Source: an uncultured Sporosarcina sp. (GTDB lineage: Bacteria; Bacillota; Bacilli; Bacillales_A; Planococcaceae). Taken from it: a DNA stretch of 62,838 bases. The stretch spans positions 1 through 62,838 of the forward strand of contig CANSAF010000011.1 of assembly GCA_947644645.1 (NCBI GenBank). The letters are read 5' to 3'. The position numbers and the translations under genes were made by a program. A model generated the notes under the pieces. It made no database searches and was not told the DNA's origin. It saw nothing but the letters and a program-made list of their open reading frames with translations. Shown piece after piece: positions 45,640-55,271 of this stretch (position 1 is its first letter; the number at the start of each line of letters is the position of its first letter).

Positions 45640-46341
45640 TTAGTGCTCTGATTGGACAACTGATTGCACAGCTTTTACTGTCGATAAAGCTGCTTTTAAA
45701 TCTTCATAAATAATATTGCCAACAATGACAGTATCTGCGATTTCAGCCATTTCTACAGCATCTTTCGCATTTCGAATACCGCCACCATAAAATAATTTCG
45801 TTTTGTCAAGAATTTCTGCAGCTGCACGAACCATATTGACATCTCCGTATGTGCCGCTGTACTCCATATAAAAGACGGGTAATTTAAAAAGATGTTCCGC
45901 CATTTGTGCGTAAGCAATTAAATCATCTTCATCTTGAATCGGTTTTGCTTTCGTTGCATGCGCAACTTTACAATCTGGATTTAATACACAATATCCTTCT
46001 ACTGCAATTTCTTCCCAATTCATCATATGACCATACTCACGAAGTGCCCCATGATGTAAGCCATTAATCCACTTTGTGTCCGACGAATTTAACACTGTTG
46101 GAATAAAGTAATAATCAAATCCTGGTGTTACCGATTCTACCGTCGAAACTTCCAATGCAACTGGCACGGAAAAGCGTCGAATCCGCACAAGTAAATCGAG
46201 TACGCCATCAAGCGTTACATCATCTGTTCCACCTACAATAATTCCATCTGTTCCCGATTCAGCAATTTTCTCTAAATCTTCATCTGAGATTGTTTTTGCT
46301 GGGTCTAATTTAAAGGCATGACGCCATTTTGTATAATCCAT
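45640..46341 (-). CDS. pcrB: Heptaprenylglyceryl phosphate synthase PcrB
   Basis: TIM-barrel prenyltransferase joining heptaprenyl diphosphate to glycerol-1-phosphate, first step of an archaeal-like ether lipid. 233 residues with GTDGIIVGGTDDVT, YFIPTVLNSSDTKWI and the phosphate-binding KLFYGGGIRNAKDA and ADTVIVGNIIYED. AGGTGG lies 6 nt before ATG 46341; the TTG at 46347 is less likely. Placed before pcrA as in B. subtilis. Confidence 0.95.
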   Translation of the reverse strand: MDYTKWRHAFKLDPAKTISDEDLEKIAESGTDGIIVGGTDDVTLDGVLDLLVRIRRFSVPVALEVSTVESVTPGFDYYFIPTVLNSSDTKWINGLHHGALREYGHMMNWEEIAVEGYCVLNPDCKVAHATKAKPIQDEDDLIAYAQMAEHLFKLPVFYMEYSGTYGDVNMVRAAAEILDKTKLFYGGGIRNAKDAVEMAEIADTVIVGNIIYEDLKAALSTVKAVQSVVQSEH

Positions 46342-46390
46342 TGTCAACCACCTAATCTTTTAAGTTCGTTAAACCATTATACCAAAAGAG

Positions 46391-46440
46391 GAGGCTGTTC
46401 AGAAAGTCTTAGTGCGTGACTTTCTGAACGCCTCGCGTTT
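46391..46440 (+). other. Plus-oriented terminator-like hairpin A (yerC-pcrB gap)
   Basis: GAGGCTGTTCAGAAAGTC pairs with GACTTTCTGAACGCCTC, with one bulged T, and is followed by GCGTTTTTG. Its family orientation and T-run point right, though both neighbouring genes run left. Confidence 0.7.
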
Positions 46441-46525
46441 TTGAGTGTTTGGATGTGATGTGTTTGTTCTCTTTTTGAGGGTTTCATGTGGAGTTTTTCG
46501 TGGCCTTAGTGCTGTGTTTTTTTAG

Positions 46526-46577
46526 GAGGGAGGGTTCAGAAAGCCATAGTCTATGACTTTCTGAACCCTTCCTTGTT
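46526..46577 (+). other. Plus-oriented terminator-like hairpin B (yerC-pcrB gap)
   Basis: GGAGGGTTCAGAAAG... pairs with GACTTTCTGAACCCTTCC, followed by TTGTTTTG. Near-copy of hairpin A 85 bp away. On the minus strand A residues, not T, follow the stem. Confidence 0.65.
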
Positions 46578-46612
46578 TTGATTATTCATCTTTCAGTTCA
46601 TGCAATACTATT

Positions 46613-46915
46613 TTATAACTCTTCTTTCACATCTAATCTGCTTAAAATCTTTTGATAGCCACCTGAACCGTAGTCTACGCAGCGACGTACACGAGAAATT
46701 GTCGCGGTGCTTGCACCAGTTTCTAGTTGAATCGTATCATATGTTTTTCGTTCATTCAGCATTTGCGCAACTTCTAAACGTTGGGCAAGTGATTGGATTT
46801 CACTGATTGTACATAAATCATCAAAAAGTTCATAGCATTCTTCAATATTTTCTAGCTTTAAAATCGCTTCAAATAATTGGTCCGTTTGCGGTCCACGAAT
46901 TTTATCTAACTGCAT
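46613..46915 (-). CDS. yerC: TrpR-like regulator YerC/YecD
   Basis: 100-residue helix-turn-helix protein of the Trp repressor fold (YerC/YecD family). The HTH lies in RLEVAQMLNERKTYDTIQ and LETGASTATISRVRRCV. The regulon is not known from sequence. ATG preceded by AGTGGGGA. Position between yerB and pcrB is conserved with B. subtilis. Confidence 0.92.
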   Translation of the reverse strand: MQLDKIRGPQTDQLFEAILKLENIEECYELFDDLCTISEIQSLAQRLEVAQMLNERKTYDTIQLETGASTATISRVRRCVDYGSGGYQKILSRLDVKEEL

Positions 46916-46942
46916 ATTTAAATCCCCACTCTCTCGCTCGAT

Positions 46943-47998
46943 TTAAGGTGTGTAGGAAGCATTCATTTCAATGCCAGGGTCTGTACGAATAATGTGAATC
47001 CATGTTTTACCAGGAACCAATTTAGCCGGTACACCATTGTCAACAGGCATGAATATGCCATTTGCGTTACGCCAAGCCATTTCTTTCACAGCGCCTGCTT
47101 GAAACAATAATGCTTTTCCACCAGATTCAAGGTCAATCGATTGTCTTCCCTCTGCATCGATCGTATGATGTTCTGCTTCAATTACAAGAATATTCGATAG
47201 CTTAACAGACTGTCCATTTGCCTTATCAATTGTCTCGACATCGTTGACAAACTGTTGATAAACACCCGCGTCAGCATCATACGTGTACACACTTGTAAAT
47301 TGCGGATGGGAACCATTTTGTACCGTAATTGAAGATGCCTCTTCCTCTATTTTAACATCTTCCACTGAGTCATGGAAAGAAAGTGCCGGCATTTTCTGAA
47401 TGACTGTAGACGCATTCACTTGTTCTTCAGCAAGCTTTATATTTTCACCAGAAATATACGAATTATGTGGCGCACGACGTTCCGGTGAGCGTTTAAATAA
47501 AGTACCATCATGCTGCATTCCGTTCACATGATCTACGACGCCTGCTTGTAGTAATGCAAGCGCATCTGGACTATAACCATGCGCAATATAAAAAGCATCT
47601 AATCCTTTGGCCGTGTGAATAAACATATCTCTAGAACTTCGAATCGGGCCAATTTCATCAGGCAATGAGCTTTGGAACAACGCTAAATATCTCGTCATAT
47701 TTCCTTCAGCAATCAATTCATAAATAATATCCGCTTCACTTAATCCAGATTGTGGACGCGCTTTTGGATCATTATTAATCGTCGCAAGAACTGGACGCAT
47801 CGTACTTTCTTCTTCTAACATCATCCCTGTAAATGGTGCCATAAACTTTTCTTCTTCCACTTCTTGGGGCTGTTCGTTTTCTTTCGGTTTATTTACAGGA
47901 ATCTTCGGCTCTTCCTCTTGTTCATTCGACTTGGAACAAGCTGTCAATAAAACGAACATCATCGTCAATGCCACAATTGACAGAATTACTTTTTTCAT
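46943..47998 (-). CDS. yerB: DUF3048 lipoprotein YerB
   Basis: Secreted lipoprotein of about 351 residues. The signal peptide ends in LLTAC, then a Glu/Pro/Lys-rich linker, then the DUF3048 body (DNDPKARPQSGLSEADIIYE-like, IGPIRSSRDMFI and HGYSPDALAL). Function unknown. The start is chosen among adjacent ATGs; AGGTGG lies 5 nt before that at 47998. The gene begins 9 nt after the yerA stop, with which it is cotranscribed. Confidence 0.88.
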   Translation of the reverse strand: MKKVILSIVALTMMFVLLTACSKSNEQEEEPKIPVNKPKENEQPQEVEEEKFMAPFTGMMLEEESTMRPVLATINNDPKARPQSGLSEADIIYELIAEGNMTRYLALFQSSLPDEIGPIRSSRDMFIHTAKGLDAFYIAHGYSPDALALLQAGVVDHVNGMQHDGTLFKRSPERRAPHNSYISGENIKLAEEQVNASTVIQKMPALSFHDSVEDVKIEEEASSITVQNGSHPQFTSVYTYDADAGVYQQFVNDVETIDKANGQSVKLSNILVIEAEHHTIDAEGRQSIDLESGGKALLFQAGAVKEMAWRNANGIFMPVDNGVPAKLVPGKTWIHIIRTDPGIEMNASYTP

Positions 47999-48007
47999 CA
48001 TTTCCAC

Positions 48008-49726
48008 CTATCTCTCCGTTACAGGAACGAGTACTTTATTTTTCATTACATCATAAATTCCTTGCGGTGTCACCCTCACATATGGTAAATGTGTCGATTG
48101 TAAGAATAAAAATGTATAAATTGCATCTGCATGGTGATATCCACGTTCTTTTAAAGCCTTTTTTAAAGTGAGTTCTTGCTGCATTAAAGGTTCCACAGCC
48201 TCTTCCGATAATCCGCCCGCAATCGGTAAAGGAAGCGTGACAAGTGGCGCTCCGTCTTCCATTAACACCATGCCGCCACCGATTCTTTTCATTTCATTAA
48301 AAGCTTGATGCATCGCTTTTTTATCTTTTCCAATTAAAATAATATCGCCAGTATTTGAGTAAGACGATGCAAATCCTTCTACTTTTGAAGCAAAGCCTTT
48401 TAATAATGTATTGACGCGCCAATTTCCCGCACGATCAATAAGCATGATAAAGCTTTCATTATGATCCGTAGAAAGCGCATTACCTGACGTATCAACGGTA
48501 ATCTCATAAGGCTTTGTAATGACATCATTAACCATTTCGATGCCAAATGCATGATCAAATGTAAAATCTTCTGCATATAACTCAAAAGTAGGCGTAAACT
48601 CTCCAAGCGCCGACCAATCTAGCGGTTCAAAGACATCTCGGGCTTGTCCATCTTTTTTCAGCCAAACTCCTTTCGCTAACACATCTGTCGGAACAGGGTT
48701 TTGTTCATCTTCTAGAAAATTCAATGTCGCATAACGCCCTGTTGCAATGACTCCATGCTTGTCGGTCATATCATAATAGCGCGCAACATTATACGAAGCC
48801 ATTAAGTACGCATCAATCGCGGGCACACCCGTATCAAGTGCTACTTGAATACATTTGTCCATCACACCGTCAATATGAAAAGAAGGTGTCGAACCGTCCG
48901 TTGTCATCATGATATGATCAAACACATCTAATTTATGATCAACAATCTCTTTTAATAAATGAGGCAAATCTGGACGAATTGAAGAATGGCGTAATGTAAC
49001 GGCATAACCATGCAGTAGACGATTCTCTACTTCTTCCAAAGTCATTGCCTCGTGATCTCCGTCGATGCCAAGTAATTTCATACGTGCCAATGTTTTTTCT
49101 GATGCTCCTGGTAAATGTCCTTCAATTTTCTTCCGTGATTCTTTTGCTGCTTGAACAGTTGCAAACATATTCGGATCTCCGCCAAGTAGTCGCGGCCATC
49201 CCGTTAATTCCCCAGCAAGTAGCACATCTTCACGAAGTAACCAGGGCATGATTTCCTCTGGATTAAATTGTTCTGTTTCGTCTTGTAATGCTGTTTGTGA
49301 ATCCATTCTCGCCCACCAATAATAATGGAATGGCTGTTTTTTTAATTGATCAAGCAAAGTAAAACTTGTTTCATTATCCCGATTCATAAAAAACGTCAGA
49401 TTATCTGAGATAAAAGTTGTTGTACCAAGAGCTCCTGCAAATTCTGCAAACGTTTTCGGATTATAGAGCTGAAACGGATGAACATGCGGCTCAATATATC
49501 CTGGCACAATTTTCTTCCCTGTTGCGTCAATGATTTCTGCGCCCTCCGTCGTCTCCGGCATCGCTTCCCCTGCATAGACAATCCGGTCATTATGTATCCA
49601 TATATTCCCTGTCAGCCATTTTTTATAAATCGCATGTAAATAAGTTGCATTTATAATGATCAAATTGGGTGCTTCCGTTCCGTTAATCATTTGAAGTTGT
49701 TCATGAATTTCTTTTTGCGTCCACAT
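48008..49726 (-). CDS. yerA: Adenine deaminase-like protein YerA
   Basis: 572-residue amidohydrolase of the adenine deaminase family; probable purine salvage or related deamination. The metal-binding HxH is in GYIEPHVHPFQLYNP, another site region is GHLPGAS, and DHIMMTTDG contains the catalytic acid area. The protein is distinct from classical AdeC (Glu-Pro before HVH, Pro after). Substrate is therefore not certain. Lies beside the purine operon as in B. subtilis; no purine box seen upstream. Confidence 0.88.
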   Translation of the reverse strand: MWTQKEIHEQLQMINGTEAPNLIIINATYLHAIYKKWLTGNIWIHNDRIVYAGEAMPETTEGAEIIDATGKKIVPGYIEPHVHPFQLYNPKTFAEFAGALGTTTFISDNLTFFMNRDNETSFTLLDQLKKQPFHYYWWARMDSQTALQDETEQFNPEEIMPWLLREDVLLAGELTGWPRLLGGDPNMFATVQAAKESRKKIEGHLPGASEKTLARMKLLGIDGDHEAMTLEEVENRLLHGYAVTLRHSSIRPDLPHLLKEIVDHKLDVFDHIMMTTDGSTPSFHIDGVMDKCIQVALDTGVPAIDAYLMASYNVARYYDMTDKHGVIATGRYATLNFLEDEQNPVPTDVLAKGVWLKKDGQARDVFEPLDWSALGEFTPTFELYAEDFTFDHAFGIEMVNDVITKPYEITVDTSGNALSTDHNESFIMLIDRAGNWRVNTLLKGFASKVEGFASSYSNTGDIILIGKDKKAMHQAFNEMKRIGGGMVLMEDGAPLVTLPLPIAGGLSEEAVEPLMQQELTLKKALKERGYHHADAIYTFLFLQSTHLPYVRVTPQGIYDVMKNKVLVPVTER

Positions 49727-49880
49727 TCACATCACTCCTTTGAATTATCGCCTACTCATAACTTTATCCTAGCATAGTACAAAAGTTTTAAACAGATTTT
49801 TCGAATAATTATCAAAGGATTTAAATGAATTATCACGAATTAAGTAAATTAGAAAGTGATAAGAATAGGAGTTTGTGAAA

Positions 49881-50573
49881 ATGAATGAACAAATGAATTT
49901 CGATGCAAATATGGCTACCGAATATGACCGTGGCATTCGCCGCACGCTGCCAACTTATGATGCTTTATTTAGACTCACACAAGCATATTTCAGGAAAAAT
50001 ATCGGAGTAAATAGCGATGTGCTCATCGTTGGTGCTGGGGGTGGAACAGAACTGACAACATTTGGTCCGGAAAATACTGGGTGGGCTTTCACCGCTGTAG
50101 ATCCCGCTGCTTCAATGTTAAAGCTGGCAAAGCATAAAGCAACGCAACTCAATTTAATAGACCGCGTTCGGTTTATTGAAGGGACAATTGACCAAGTTCC
50201 AGAATCAAATTTATATGACGCCGCCACGTTTATGCTTGTGCTTCACTTTATAGAAGATGACGCTGTTAAATTACAGCAACTAAAAAGCATTCGAAAACGC
50301 TTAAAAAACGGCGCACCTTTCGTCTTATCCTCAATGTATGGTGACCCTGAAAGCGAGGAGTTTGAGACGTTATTTTCTTTATGGAAAGCTTATTGGCTTG
50401 ATACGACAAAGCTCTCTGAGGAAGAAATAGATGAAATGGAAAAGACCGTTAGAAAAGTATCTTTTATTCCAGAAGAAAAAATCATTGAGATGCTGGCAGA
50501 AGCGGGATTCGGTCATATTGCAAAGTTTTTTACGACGAATATGTTTGGTGGATGGATTTGTAGAGCGGGATAA
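49881..50573 (+). CDS. Class I SAM-dependent methyltransferase
   Basis: 230-residue methyltransferase with SAM motif I VLIVGAGGGTEL, motif II TAVDPAASML and AATFMLVLHFIEDD. The ATG at 49881 follows AGGAG at good distance; a GTG two codons upstream is too close. No partner gene; the substrate cannot be deduced. Gene converges on purD and is followed directly by the third repeat array without an obvious terminator of its own. Confidence 0.85.
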   Translation: MNEQMNFDANMATEYDRGIRRTLPTYDALFRLTQAYFRKNIGVNSDVLIVGAGGGTELTTFGPENTGWAFTAVDPAASMLKLAKHKATQLNLIDRVRFIEGTIDQVPESNLYDAATFMLVLHFIEDDAVKLQQLKSIRKRLKNGAPFVLSSMYGDPESEEFETLFSLWKAYWLDTTKLSEEEIDEMEKTVRKVSFIPEEKIIEMLAEAGFGHIAKFFTTNMFGGWICRAG

Positions 50574-50590
50574 CATGAAGTTTTGATTGT

Positions 50591-50721
50591 GAGTTTACAG
50601 CAATATGCCATGAATTTACACCGCTCAAGCGAGTTCACAGCGCGGAGCCGCAAATTTACAACAACTTGTGTTGAGTTTACAGCAATCGGCGACGAGTTTA
50701 CATCGCACAAGCGAGTTCACA
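50591..50721. repeat. 21-bp-period intergenic array, core GAGTTTACA
   Basis: GA(G/A)TT(T/C)ACA-like cores start at 50591, 50612, 50631, 50652, 50673, 50694 and 50713. Spacings are 21, 19, 21, 21, 21 and 19; both 19-bp units end in (A/C)AAGC. The array lies between the 3' ends of convergent genes, before the purD terminator. The 19-bp units break any reading frame, so it acts as DNA or RNA, not protein. Function unknown. Confidence 0.85.
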
Positions 50722-50738
50722 GCCCTAAAATCTAAAAA

Positions 50739-50775
50739 CTCCACTCACCCATAAAAGAGTAAGTGGAGCTTTTTT
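50739..50775 (-). terminator. Terminator of the purine operon
   Basis: Minus-strand CTCCACTTAC and its complement GTGAGTGGAG around CTCTTTTATGG, followed by TTTTTAG. It lies directly after the purD stop. Confidence 0.85.
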
Positions 50776-50777
50776 AA

Positions 50778-52037
50778 TTATTCAAACGTTCTCCAACCAA
50801 TATCTGTACGGAAGAAGAAGCCATCCCATTTTAAATCTCTTAAACTATTGTAAACATCGGCTTGTGCTTCTTTTAATGACGAAGCTTTCGCTGCGATTAA
50901 AAGAACACGTCCGCCGTTTCCAATATAGTCGTCGCCTTCCAGTTTCGTGCCCGCATGGAAAACGTCTAAACCTGCATCTGTTAGCACCTTTAAATCTGGT
51001 AACTTCGCGCCTTTAATCGGATTTTCAGGATAACCTTCTGCCGCAATGACAACGCCGAGTACTTCATCATCATTCCATACTAACTCATAAGGTTCACCTT
51101 TCATTAATGCAGTCATAAACTCACCGAAATCAGAAGCCATTCTTGGTAAAACAACTTGCGCTTCCGGATCACCGAAACGTGCGTTAAACTCGATTACTTT
51201 CGGGCCGTCTTCCGTTAAGATTAAGCCTGCATATAAAATTCCCGTAAACGGTGTACCTTCCGCCGCCATTGCTTCCACTGTCGGCGCCACCACTTTTTCA
51301 TAAGCTTCTTGAACAACGTCTACAGAAATTTGTGGGACTGGCGAATAAGCGCCCATTCCACCTGTATTTGGCCCACGGTCTCCATCATACGCACGTTTAT
51401 GATCTTGTGCGATGACCATTGGGTAAATTTGTCCATCATGTACAAATGACATGAATGAAAACTCTTCCCCATCTAAAAACTCTTCGATGACAACTTTAGA
51501 TGAAGAATCTCCGAATTTTTGATTGCCAATCATATCATCCACTGCGTGAAGCGCTTCTTCCAATTTCATCGCAACGATAACGCCTTTTCCAGCTGCAAGA
51601 CCATCTGCTTTGACAACAATTGGTGCACCTTTTTCGCGGATAAATGCTTTCGCTTCTTCCGCATCTGTGAAGGTACCATGGGCTGCTGTTGGAATATTGT
51701 ATTTATCCATTAAATCTTTCGCAAATGATTTACTACCTTCAATTTGCGCCGCAGCTTTTGTTGGACCGAAAGCTGTTAATCCGTGATCGGCGAAATAATC
51801 TACAATACCGCCCGCTAACGGATCTTCTGGACCTACAAATGTTAAGTCAATCTTGTTTTCTTTTGCGAATGAAACAAGACCTTCAAAATCATTCGCTTGA
51901 ATATCGACGATTTCTGCATCATTTCTCATACCATCATTTCCAGGTGCAACAAAAACATTTGTGACCGATGGAGAGTTTGAAAATTGTTTCGCAATCGCAT
52001 GTTCACGACCGCCGCTTCCAACTACGAGTACTTTCAT
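50778..52037 (-). CDS. purD: Phosphoribosylamine-glycine ligase
   Basis: Second step of purine synthesis: ATP-dependent joining of glycine to phosphoribosylamine. 419-residue ATP-grasp enzyme: MKVLVVGSGGREHAIA, DGLAAGKGVIV, PNTGGMGAYSPVP and FNARFGDPEAQVVLPR. AGAAGGAGTTG precedes the ATG. Last gene of the operon. Confidence 0.97.
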   Translation of the reverse strand: MKVLVVGSGGREHAIAKQFSNSPSVTNVFVAPGNDGMRNDAEIVDIQANDFEGLVSFAKENKIDLTFVGPEDPLAGGIVDYFADHGLTAFGPTKAAAQIEGSKSFAKDLMDKYNIPTAAHGTFTDAEEAKAFIREKGAPIVVKADGLAAGKGVIVAMKLEEALHAVDDMIGNQKFGDSSSKVVIEEFLDGEEFSFMSFVHDGQIYPMVIAQDHKRAYDGDRGPNTGGMGAYSPVPQISVDVVQEAYEKVVAPTVEAMAAEGTPFTGILYAGLILTEDGPKVIEFNARFGDPEAQVVLPRMASDFGEFMTALMKGEPYELVWNDDEVLGVVIAAEGYPENPIKGAKLPDLKVLTDAGLDVFHAGTKLEGDDYIGNGGRVLLIAAKASSLKEAQADVYNSLRDLKWDGFFFRTDIGWRTFE

Positions 52038-52055
52038 CGAAAGAACAACTCCTTC

Positions 52056-53591
52056 TTAATGTTTAAAGTGACGAACGCCTGTGAAGACCATCGTAATGCC
52101 ATATTCATTGGCTTTTTTGATTGAATCTTCGTCTTTTACTGAACCACCTGGTTGAATGATTGCAGTAATTCCAGCTTTCGCCGCTGCTTCTACTGTATCA
52201 TCCATTGGGAAAAATGCATCTGATGCAAGTGCTGCACCTTTTGCACGTTCGCCCGCTTGTGTTAATGCAATACCTGCTGCACCGACACGATTCATTTGAC
52301 CTGCACCAACACCAAGTGTCATTTGGTCATCTGAAACAACAATCGCGTTCGATTTCACATGCTTCACAACTGCCCAACCAAGTTTCATCGCTTCCCATTC
52401 AGTTTCTGTTGGTTCACGATCTGTTGCAACGCGAATTTCTGCATCTTTAAAACCGAAGCGATCCGGCTCTTGCATCAGCAATCCACCTTCAACAGATACA
52501 GTGTTCCACTGATCTTGTTTGTTTTGGTCAAATGAAATCGTTAATAAACGAATATTTTTCTTCTTCGTTAAAATTTCTTTCGCTTCATCAGTAAATGACG
52601 GCGCGATAATAATCTCTAAGAAAATTCCGCTTAATTGTTCCGCAGTCTCTGCATCTACTTCACGGTTTAACGCAATAATGCCACCGAAAATTGACACTGG
52701 GTCTGCTTCGTACGCTTTATTGAACGCTGCTGCAATCGTTTCTGCTGTTCCAACACCACATGGATTCATATGTTTAACTGCAACTGCTGCCGGAGCGTCA
52801 AATTCTTTTACGATTTGAATTGCTGCGTTGGCATCTTGAATATTATTATAAGATAACTCTTTACCATGTAATTGGTTCGCATAAGCAATCGAGAAATCTG
52901 AACCAAGTGGCTTACTATAAAACGCCGCTTTTTGATGTGGATTTTCTCCGTAACGAAGTGGCTGTTTTAATTCGTATGTGTAAGTGACTTGCTCCGGGAA
53001 TTCTTCGCCTGTTAAATCCGTTAAATAGCCTGCAATCAATGCGTCATATGCTGCTGTATGACGGAATACTTTTGCTGCTAGACGTCTGCGTGTTTCATGC
53101 GTTGTTTCACCATCTGCATTTAATTCCGCTAATACTTGCTCGTAATCTGCTGCATCAACAATAACCGTTACGTAAGCATGGTTTTTCGCAGATGCACGTA
53201 ACATTGCCGGTCCACCAATATCGATATTTTCAATCGCATCTTCCGTCGTCACGTCTGGTTTTGAAATTGTTTCTTTAAATGGATATAAGTTTACACAAAC
53301 AATATCAATTGGCTGAATGCCGTGCTGTTCCATTTGCGCTTGGTGTGTTGGATCGTCTTGTTTTGCCAGTAAGCCACCGTGAATTAACGGATTTAACGTT
53401 TTCACACGACCTTCCATAATTTCAGGAAAACCCGTCACTTCGTCAACCGCCGTAACAGCAACACCATTCTCTGCAAGATGCTTCATCGTTCCACCTGTTG
53501 ATAAAATCTCATATTCCATACTTTCCAATGCTTTCGCAAACTCTAAAATCCCACTTTTATCAGAAACACTCAGCAGTGCACGTTTTTTCAC
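52056..53591 (-). CDS. purH: Bifunctional AICAR transformylase/IMP cyclohydrolase
   Basis: Last two steps to IMP. 511 residues: N-terminal MGS-like cyclohydrolase domain ([19 protein letters not shown]), C-terminal AICAR transformylase ([50 protein letters not shown]). The GTG at 53591 follows GGAGGG by 8 nt; the five extra codons upstream include that site. Confidence 0.97.
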   Translation of the reverse strand: MKKRALLSVSDKSGILEFAKALESMEYEILSTGGTMKHLAENGVAVTAVDEVTGFPEIMEGRVKTLNPLIHGGLLAKQDDPTHQAQMEQHGIQPIDIVCVNLYPFKETISKPDVTTEDAIENIDIGGPAMLRASAKNHAYVTVIVDAADYEQVLAELNADGETTHETRRRLAAKVFRHTAAYDALIAGYLTDLTGEEFPEQVTYTYELKQPLRYGENPHQKAAFYSKPLGSDFSIAYANQLHGKELSYNNIQDANAAIQIVKEFDAPAAVAVKHMNPCGVGTAETIAAAFNKAYEADPVSIFGGIIALNREVDAETAEQLSGIFLEIIIAPSFTDEAKEILTKKKNIRLLTISFDQNKQDQWNTVSVEGGLLMQEPDRFGFKDAEIRVATDREPTETEWEAMKLGWAVVKHVKSNAIVVSDDQMTLGVGAGQMNRVGAAGIALTQAGERAKGAALASDAFFPMDDTVEAAAKAGITAIIQPGGSVKDEDSIKKANEYGITMVFTGVRHFKH

Positions 53592-53628
53592 GAATAAACC
53601 CTCCAATAATTATCTCTCAAATTAATCG

Positions 53629-54204
53629 TTATTTTCTAGTCAATAAGCTATGTAACGTCTCTTTAAACAACGTATGTTCAATCGCATGAATCGCTTCCGC
53701 CGTCTTCTCAACATCACCATCAATTACACGAACTGCCTCTTGCGCCAAAATCGGTCCTGTATCCATTCCTTCATCAACTAAATGAACTGTGACACCTGTC
53801 ACTTTGACACCATGCAAAACCGCTTGTTCAATCGCAGCCTTACCTGGAAATGACGGCAATAATGATGGATGAATATTAACGATATGTGACGGATACGCCT
53901 GTAAAAGTGTTTCGCCAACTAAACGCATATATCCCGCAAGCACCAACCACTCAACATCACTTGCTTGTAATCGATCTAAAATGGCTTGCTCGTACTGCGC
54001 TTTTGTTCCATATGCTTTCGGTGAAAATGCAGCCGTTGTAATGCCTAATTTTTGCGCACGTTCTACCGCATAAGCTTCAGGCTTGTCAGTAATCAACAGC
54101 ACGACTTCTGCATTTAATTCACCTGCTAAACAAGCCTTTGCAATCGCCTCAAAATTACTGCCGCTTCCAGATGCGAAAACGGCAATTTTTGTTTTTTGAC
54201 TCAT
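53629..54204 (-). CDS. purN: Phosphoribosylglycinamide formyltransferase
   Basis: Formyl-tetrahydrofolate-dependent GAR transformylase, 191 residues: [13 protein letters not shown], the catalytic [12 protein letters not shown] and [13 protein letters not shown]. The start overlaps the purM stop by 4 nt. Stop codon lies about 38 nt before purH. Confidence 0.97.
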   Translation of the reverse strand: MSQKTKIAVFASGSGSNFEAIAKACLAGELNAEVVLLITDKPEAYAVERAQKLGITTAAFSPKAYGTKAQYEQAILDRLQASDVEWLVLAGYMRLVGETLLQAYPSHIVNIHPSLLPSFPGKAAIEQAVLHGVKVTGVTVHLVDEGMDTGPILAQEAVRVIDGDVEKTAEAIHAIEHTLFKETLHSLLTRK

Positions 54205-55259
54205 GCTTCTAAGCTCCCGTCATGTTCACCAACGAAAGCAACGCCTTCCCCTTGAATCACACGACCAATTGTATAAGCTTTTTCACCATGTGCTTCTGCA
54301 ATTTCAATTGCACGAGCAGCTTCTGCCTCCGGTAATGCAATGACAAATCCAACACCCATATTGAAAACACTATATAAATCTTTATCAGTTAGTTGTCCTT
54401 TTTCTTTTAACATTTTGAAAACAGGCAACACTTCCCAAGATTCAAGCGTCACTTCAGCCGCTAATCCTTCTGGTAACATACGTGGTAAGTTTTCAAAGAA
54501 TCCTCCGCCCGTAATATGTCCCATTGAATGAACATCTAATTCACGGTGCATTTCTAATACTGGTTTCGCATAGATTTTTGTCGGTTCTAATAAAGCTTCG
54601 CCAACCGTACCAAGTGCTTCATAACCTTCAATTTTATCATTTACTGTGTACCCGGCATCTTCTAAAACAATTTTACGCACGAGTGAAAACCCGTTTGAAT
54701 GAATTCCACTTGAAGCAATGCCCACAAGTACATCCCCTTGAACTACTTTTTCACCTGTTACGATATCGCTCTTTTCACAAGCACCAACAGCAAAACCTGC
54801 TAAATCATACTCATCTTCTTCGTAAAGACCTGGCATTTCAGCAGTTTCCCCGCCAATTAACGCAGCTCCTGATTGCACACAACCATCCGCAATTCCTTTA
54901 ACAATTGCTTCAACTTTTGCTGGAACTGCTTTTCCAAGCGCAACATAATCTAAGAAATAAAGTGGCTCCGCTCCTTGTGCAACGATATCATTCACACACA
55001 TTGCCACACAGTCAACACCAATTGTGTCGTGTTGATCGGCCATAAATGCTAATTTTAATTTCGTACCGACGCCGTCCGTTCCAGAAATTAAAACAGGCTC
55101 TTTATAATTTAAAGCAGATAGGTCGAACATTCCGCCAAATCCACCAAAAGATCCCATAACTCCTAGACGTTCCGTTCTTTCAACATGAGACTTCATACGT
55201 TTTACCGACTCATAACCTGCTTCAATATTAACCCCAGCTTTTTCATATGCATTCGACAT
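54201..55259 (-). CDS. purM: Phosphoribosylformylglycinamidine cyclo-ligase
   Basis: AIR synthetase, 352 residues, PurM-type ATPase: [44 protein letters not shown] and [22 protein letters not shown] precedes the ATG. Confidence 0.97.
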   Translation of the reverse strand: MSNAYEKAGVNIEAGYESVKRMKSHVERTERLGVMGSFGGFGGMFDLSALNYKEPVLISGTDGVGTKLKLAFMADQHDTIGVDCVAMCVNDIVAQGAEPLYFLDYVALGKAVPAKVEAIVKGIADGCVQSGAALIGGETAEMPGLYEEDEYDLAGFAVGACEKSDIVTGEKVVQGDVLVGIASSGIHSNGFSLVRKIVLEDAGYTVNDKIEGYEALGTVGEALLEPTKIYAKPVLEMHRELDVHSMGHITGGGFFENLPRMLPEGLAAEVTLESWEVLPVFKMLKEKGQLTDKDLYSVFNMGVGFVIALPEAEAARAIEIAEAHGEKAYTIGRVIQGEGVAFVGEHDGSLEA

Positions 55260-55271
55260 TTAAAATGCCTC

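Noticed and set aside
50513-50710. Minus-strand frame through array 3 with repeating Val-Asn-Ser units
   Set aside because: The 19-bp units shift the phase, the frame continues antisense into the methyltransferase gene, and there is no ribosome-binding site.
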